Shown: positions 60,178 through 64,000 of the stretch, piece after piece
How the letters are laid out: each line of letters begins with the position of its first letter
Numbering within the stretch: the first letter of the stretch is position 1
Notes under the pieces: model-generated
What the model was told of the DNA's origin: nothing
What the model saw: the letters and a program-made list of their open reading frames with translations, nothing else
Database searches by the model: none
Made by a program: the position numbers and the translations under genes
DNA from: Parabacteroides faecis
GTDB taxonomy: Bacteria; Bacteroidota; Bacteroidia; Bacteroidales; Tannerellaceae
NCBI RefSeq assembly: GCF_014647375.1
Contig: NZ_BMPB01000003.1
Location: forward strand, 62,001-126,000
Length of the DNA stretch: 64,000 nt
Direction: 5' to 3'

Positions 60178-63100
60178 TTAAAATTTAACGGATAATCCAA
60201 ACAACACAGATGTAGTGATCGGATAGGAAGAACTGCCCATTTCAGGATCCCATCCTTTCGGATACTTACTTATACAGAACAGGTCGTTCGCTGCAACATA
60301 AACACGGGCCCGTTTAATCATCACCTTTTCTGTCCAGGCAGCAGGCAACGTGTATCCCAAAGTCAGATTCTTCAGACGGAAATAACGCCCATTGAACATC
60401 CAAAAGTCTGACATGGCATAATTAATAGCGTTATTGGCATACGATAAACGAGGATAAAGAGCCTGTGCATTCTGAGCTTCCGTATTTTTCTCCGACCAAT
60501 AATAACCATCGATAATAGCCGGAGTATTTCCCCAATTGGACTGAAGAGGTTGTACCATAGCCGGAGACAAACGTGTATTTCTCCGACCGATTCCCTGGAA
60601 AGCTACAGAAAAATCAATTCCTTTATACCCCAGGTTCAATGTCCCGCCATACTGGAAACGGGGTAAAGAGCCACCCAACAGAACACGGTCATACTCCGGT
60701 GAAATCTTTCCGTCGGGAACACCGTCCGGTCCGGATATGTCTTTATATTTAATGTCTCCCAACTGAACATTATCGTTTAGCTTCGGGCCTTTCAAATCCT
60801 CATCCGTCAACATCAGGCCGTCACTCAGGTAACCATACCATTCGTTGAACTCACTGCCTTTGATCTTCACTTGATCACCCAGGAATTCGGTACCGCCCAG
60901 ATCTCCCATTTTAGAAACAAAGTCTGAGAAGTTAGCCGATATACCATAGGTCAGATCACCGATCCGGTCATTCCATGCCAACTCGAGATCGTAGCCGTTG
61001 GTATACATCTTTCCTGTATTTCTCTGAGGGTTATCGAATCCTACATAATCAGGAATTTCCAACGCCAGTAACATATCTTTGGTTTGCTTGTTGTAATAAT
61101 CGCCGCTAAAGCGCAGACGGTTATTAAAGAAAGTAGCATCCAGACCGACATCGACAGAACGGGTAGTCTCCCAGGAAATATTCTCGACGGCATAAGCCCA
61201 TTGTGCTGCCGATAACTCCGGCACAACATTTCCATTCTGATAAAACAGCACGTCACTAAAGTTAATAAATGCCTGATACGGATAATAAAGGGCATTTCCG
61301 TCCTTATCGGTAATCCGCTCATTTCCCAGAGTACCGTAAGAAGCTCTCAACTTGAGGAAAGATAACCAATCGATGTCCGCATTTTTCATAAAAGCCTCTT
61401 CACTCATCACCCAACCGGCGGAGAAAGAAGGAAAAAATCCCCAGCGATAATCGGAATGGAACCGTGAAGATCCGTCGTAGCGGACATTCGCCTGCAACAA
61501 ATACCTGTTATCAAAATTATAGGCAACCCGTCCGAACCACGAACGATAAGATAATTCCGTAGCACTACCGCTGTTATCACGGAGGTCTAACGGACCGACA
61601 TTCAGATAAGGGAAGTTTATCAACTCATACTGATCACGGGAAGCTCCCAGGTTTTCCGCAAAAGAGTTATACATTTCATAACCTGCCATCAGGTTCAGAT
61701 CGTGCTTGCCGAAGGTTTTCATATAATTCGCTATGCCCTGGATGGTCACATTGTAACTGTCATTTCTATCTTCAGACAATTTTGTCGTATTATAACCTTC
61801 CATATAACCGCCAACCGTATTCGGGTCGTCAGCCAAAGAATAAGAGACTGCCTTACGGAAATGTTTCTTTTTCTCAAACGTATAATTCGGAGCAATTACA
61901 CCCGAGATCTTTAAACCGTCGAGCGGAGTAATATTGATTGCAGCACGTCCTCCAAGCTGGTTATACCACTCATCCTTAAAACCTCCCGAATTTACATTTG
62001 CGTAAGGGTTGTTGCCATTCTTTCCGTCTGCATATTCCCCATTGGCCCATACAGCCGGATAGATCATAGGAGCCAGACGCATGTTAGCGAAAGGAGAGTA
62101 ATGGGGCTGGTGATTCTTGGTCCGTTTAAAATTAAAGTCCAACGTTGCCCCCAGATATTTATTTACCGTAAAGTCATTATTGGAACGAATCATAAAGCGT
62201 TCGTAATAACGATCGGCATACAGGCCATCCACTTTGTCATAAACGAACGAAGCATTCGATTTTACAGCTTTGGAACCTCCCGCCACGCTGATCGTATGGG
62301 TCTGGCGCGGAGCCGATCCTTTCAGGATCATCCCTACCCAATCCGTCATCGGATATTTATCAGGGTTCGTCAGATAATTTTTCTCCCAGTTGTTTATGTC
62401 TTCTTCCGAATAGGCCTGGTTCCAACCTCCGGATTTGTTGTCGTTATAACGCAGTTCATTGGTTGTTTCCAGAAAACGTTTGACACCGACATATTCAGGT
62501 TGTTTTGTCGGGATCTCCAACCCGTATTCAAAATTGTAATCAATCGACAGGCTCTTTTCCTGGGCACGTTTGGTTGTGATCAAAATAACACCGGCAGCGG
62601 CACGTGAACCGTAAATAGAAGCGGATGCAGCATCTTTCAATACCGACATACTTTCTACATCATTCGGGTTCACGTCATTAATACCCCCCGGAACACCATC
62701 TATTATCACCAGCGGACTGGTATCACCGATAGTCGTAATACCACGGACCCTGATACTACCGGCAGCAGCTCCCGGTGCACTATTATCGCGGGTCACCATC
62801 ACTCCGGCAACAGAACCTTGCAAAGCCGTCGATAACTGTGTGGTTTTACGAGATGCCAGGTCATCACCTTTCACGGCAGCAACCGCTCCCGTCAAATCCC
62901 TCTTTTTCATTGTACCATACCCAACGACAACAACCTCATCCAACATTTCCGAATCTTCTTTCAAAGTAACGGTTACCGTATTTTTACCGGCTACGGATAT
63001 TTCATTTGTCACATATCCTATATAAGTAATCACTAATGTTGCGTCAGACGCAACATGAAGGGAGAAGCTCCCTTCGGCATTGGTAATGGTACCATTGGTC

Positions 63101-63573
63101 GTTCCTTTCTCCACGACATTCGCACCGATAACCGGCAGTCCTTCTTCGTCGTAAATGACACCGGAAACCGACTTTGTATTTTGCTGGTCCACAAGAGCAT
63201 TCAAACGCCCCCCGGCAGCCACTTTGATCAGCACCTGGCGATCTATGATCTGATACTCATATCCGGTATTCCTGAAAACTTGTGCAAGCACCTCTTCCAA
63301 AGAAACATCTTTCGCTTTTACGCTCACTTTCCTGTTTACATTTACATGGTTATCATTGAAAAAGAATGTAAACTCACTGTTTTTTTCAATCTCTTTCAGA
63401 ATCTCAATTATACTACTGTTCTGTTTGTTTATTGAGACTTTGTAATCCTGCGCGTAGGTAGAAGCAGAAATACAACAGGCTACAGCCAGTGAAAATAAAA
63501 CTGTGATCCTCATAATACGAATTGTTTTTCTGAATAACGGGACACAACAATCCCTGTCATTGTTTTTTTTCAT
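60178..63573 (-). CDS. SusC/RagA-family TonB-linked transporter with STN domain, module C
   Basis: A 1131-residue outer-membrane channel, clearly paralogous to the module B SusC. A basic N-region ('MKKNNDRDCCVPLFRKTIRI') precedes the export segment. STN domain at ~46-112 ('SIIEILKEIEKNSEFTFFFN'), carboxypeptidase-regulatory-like domain ('VSGVIYDEEGLPVIGANVVE'), 'LDEVVVVGYGTMKKRDLTGA', plug 'VLKDAASASIYGSRAAAGVI', barrel to the end. fecR lies 169 bp upstream; its sigma gene would be beyond the window. susD follows 12 bp downstream. Confidence 0.95.
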   Translation of the reverse strand: MKKNNDRDCCVPLFRKTIRIMRITVLFSLAVACCISASTYAQDYKVSINKQNSSIIEILKEIEKNSEFTFFFNDNHVNVNRKVSVKAKDVSLEEVLAQVFRNTGYEYQIIDRQVLIKVAAGGRLNALVDQQNTKSVSGVIYDEEGLPVIGANVVEKGTTNGTITNAEGSFSLHVASDATLVITYIGYVTNEISVAGKNTVTVTLKEDSEMLDEVVVVGYGTMKKRDLTGAVAAVKGDDLASRKTTQLSTALQGSVAGVMVTRDNSAPGAAAGSIRVRGITTIGDTSPLVIIDGVPGGINDVNPNDVESMSVLKDAASASIYGSRAAAGVILITTKRAQEKSLSIDYNFEYGLEIPTKQPEYVGVKRFLETTNELRYNDNKSGGWNQAYSEEDINNWEKNYLTNPDKYPMTDWVGMILKGSAPRQTHTISVAGGSKAVKSNASFVYDKVDGLYADRYYERFMIRSNNDFTVNKYLGATLDFNFKRTKNHQPHYSPFANMRLAPMIYPAVWANGEYADGKNGNNPYANVNSGGFKDEWYNQLGGRAAINITPLDGLKISGVIAPNYTFEKKKHFRKAVSYSLADDPNTVGGYMEGYNTTKLSEDRNDSYNVTIQGIANYMKTFGKHDLNLMAGYEMYNSFAENLGASRDQYELINFPYLNVGPLDLRDNSGSATELSYRSWFGRVAYNFDNRYLLQANVRYDGSSRFHSDYRWGFFPSFSAGWVMSEEAFMKNADIDWLSFLKLRASYGTLGNERITDKDGNALYYPYQAFINFSDVLFYQNGNVVPELSAAQWAYAVENISWETTRSVDVGLDATFFNNRLRFSGDYYNKQTKDMLLALEIPDYVGFDNPQRNTGKMYTNGYDLELAWNDRIGDLTYGISANFSDFVSKMGDLGGTEFLGDQVKIKGSEFNEWYGYLSDGLMLTDEDLKGPKLNDNVQLGDIKYKDISGPDGVPDGKISPEYDRVLLGGSLPRFQYGGTLNLGYKGIDFSVAFQGIGRRNTRLSPAMVQPLQSNWGNTPAIIDGYYWSEKNTEAQNAQALYPRLSYANNAINYAMSDFWMFNGRYFRLKNLTLGYTLPAAWTEKVMIKRARVYVAANDLFCISKYPKGWDPEMGSSSYPITTSVLFGLSVKF

Positions 63574-63580
63574 AACTTTG
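63573..63580 (+). promoter_or_regulatory. antisense -7 box (TAACTTTG) on the susC start codon, module C
   Basis: TAACTTTG on the plus strand starts on the susC ATG complement, the same 8-mer and placement as in module B. No convincing -33 element. Confidence 0.55.
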
Positions 63581-63586
63581 TATTGT

Positions 63587-63692
63587 TTTTGATAAATAAT
63601 GAATGCAAGTCATCGGCTTGGACTCCTTAAGACATGCATTTGGTCTAAAACATTCTGATTGGAAGGTACTTGCAGGTATCTTCCAATTTTTT
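63587..63692 (+). ncRNA. predicted antisense sRNA over the susC leader, module C (DonS-like)
   Basis: Start estimated ~6 nt past the TAACTTTG box; end at a terminator with a 12-bp stem (63658-63669 / 63676-63687) and T6. About 106 nt, antisense to the susC leader. A weak 5' stem (AGTC / GACT, 63608-63624) has a CTTGG-containing loop that resembles the TTGGT loops of modules A and B. Confidence 0.65.
63658..63692 (+). terminator. Rho-independent terminator of antisense RNA, module C
   Basis: ATTGGAAGGTAC pairs with GTATCTTCCAAT (one G-U pair) across a 6-nt loop, followed by T6 on the plus strand. No plus-strand protein gene precedes it. Confidence 0.8.
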
Positions 63693-63742
63693 AGGTTAAC
63701 TGTTTATCCATCCATACGTATTTGTTTTAAGTTATTAATTAT

Positions 63743-64000
63743 TTACTTGAGAATCAATTGATAATTCCCGTTACTTGTTTCCTTGTACTTTAACGGGGAT
63801 GAGGCTCCCATCATAAAAAGAATTCTTTCAAGAGATTCATCCCTGATCTTAAATGTAAACCGGTATTTATCAGCCAGATCCTGCTGGCACATGATCTTAC
63901 GCCCATACCATTGTTCCAGACGGGGAATGATCATCGATAACTTTTCATTCTCGAAACTCAGTATCCGTTGCTTTCGCCAGGCTGTATATTTATCCGCATC
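63743..64000 (-). CDS. FecR-family anti-sigma factor, module C (C-terminal part only)
   Basis: The frame is open to the right edge, so only the last 85 residues are visible. They match the FecR/DUF4974 C-terminus: 'YTAWRKQRILSFENEKLSMI', 'IPRLEQWYGRKI', 'ESLERILFMMGASSPLKY' and the ending 'NYQLILK'. The position upstream of susC equals that of fecR in modules A and B. The rest of the gene and the expected sigma gene lie outside the window. Confidence 0.88.
   Translation of the reverse strand, partial: DADKYTAWRKQRILSFENEKLSMIIPRLEQWYGRKIMCQQDLADKYRFTFKIRDESLERILFMMGASSPLKYKETSNGNYQLILK

Overview
The window looks like a chromosomal segment of a gut-type Bacteroidales bacterium, with Parabacteroides or a close relative as best guess; the species cannot be fixed from sequence alone. 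The reasons are four SusC/SusD pairs, ECF sigma/FecR switches, many lipoproteins and signal peptides, Bacteroidetes-type -7 boxes (TAnnTTTG) and weak ribosome binding sites. I see no tRNA, rRNA, insertion sequence, phage gene or CRISPR array.

Layout. (1) 1-7.6 kb, plus strand: the 3' part of a LysM/periplasmic-binding-fold protein, a PorT-like barrel, then a GH20 hexosaminidase and a GH2 beta-galactosidase as a tight pair. (2) 7.6-12.5 kb, minus strand: housekeeping genes (DUF4293, RNA polymerase omega, BamD), an ACT protein with phenylacetate-CoA ligase, and a beta-propeller lipoprotein. (3) 12.7-13.9 kb: an MFS transporter, followed by a block of 22-bp hairpin repeats. (4) 14-20.5 kb, minus strand: an operon of an unknown secreted protein, SusC, SusD-like protein and a secreted metallophosphoesterase. 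(5) 20.7-26.4 kb: a Gfo/Idh/MocA oxidoreductase, a histidine kinase/response regulator pair, and a divergent outer-membrane barrel.

(6) 26.4-64 kb is a run of three polysaccharide utilisation modules, all mainly on the minus strand. Module A (26.4-42.3 kb) has an ECF sigma gene divergent from fecR-susC-susD, a surface lipoprotein, three compact GH101-like proteins and one DUF6067/GH123-like lipoprotein. Module B (43-55.7 kb) has a divergent sigma gene, fecR-susC-susD, two tandem secreted FAD oxidoreductases and a GH43-like propeller protein. Module C (55.9 kb to the right edge) has fecR (cut by the edge), susC-susD and a large propeller lipoprotein. The GH101-like catalytic pairs suggest that module A acts on O-linked GalNAc glycans such as mucin; this is inferred from family, not shown.

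The most useful unannotated signal is that all three ECF/FecR modules carry the same non-coding architecture between fecR and susC. On the opposite strand, a TAnnTTTG box starts exactly on the susC start codon, and a Rho-independent terminator lies about 105-120 nt further on. This predicts three ~100-nt antisense RNAs over the susC leaders, resembling the DonS class known from Bacteroides. Other unexplained elements are a 176-bp degenerate palindrome between fecR and sigma of module A, a pair of 15-bp palindromic operators with a near-consensus promoter leading into a 54-codon ORF, and the 22-bp repeat block.
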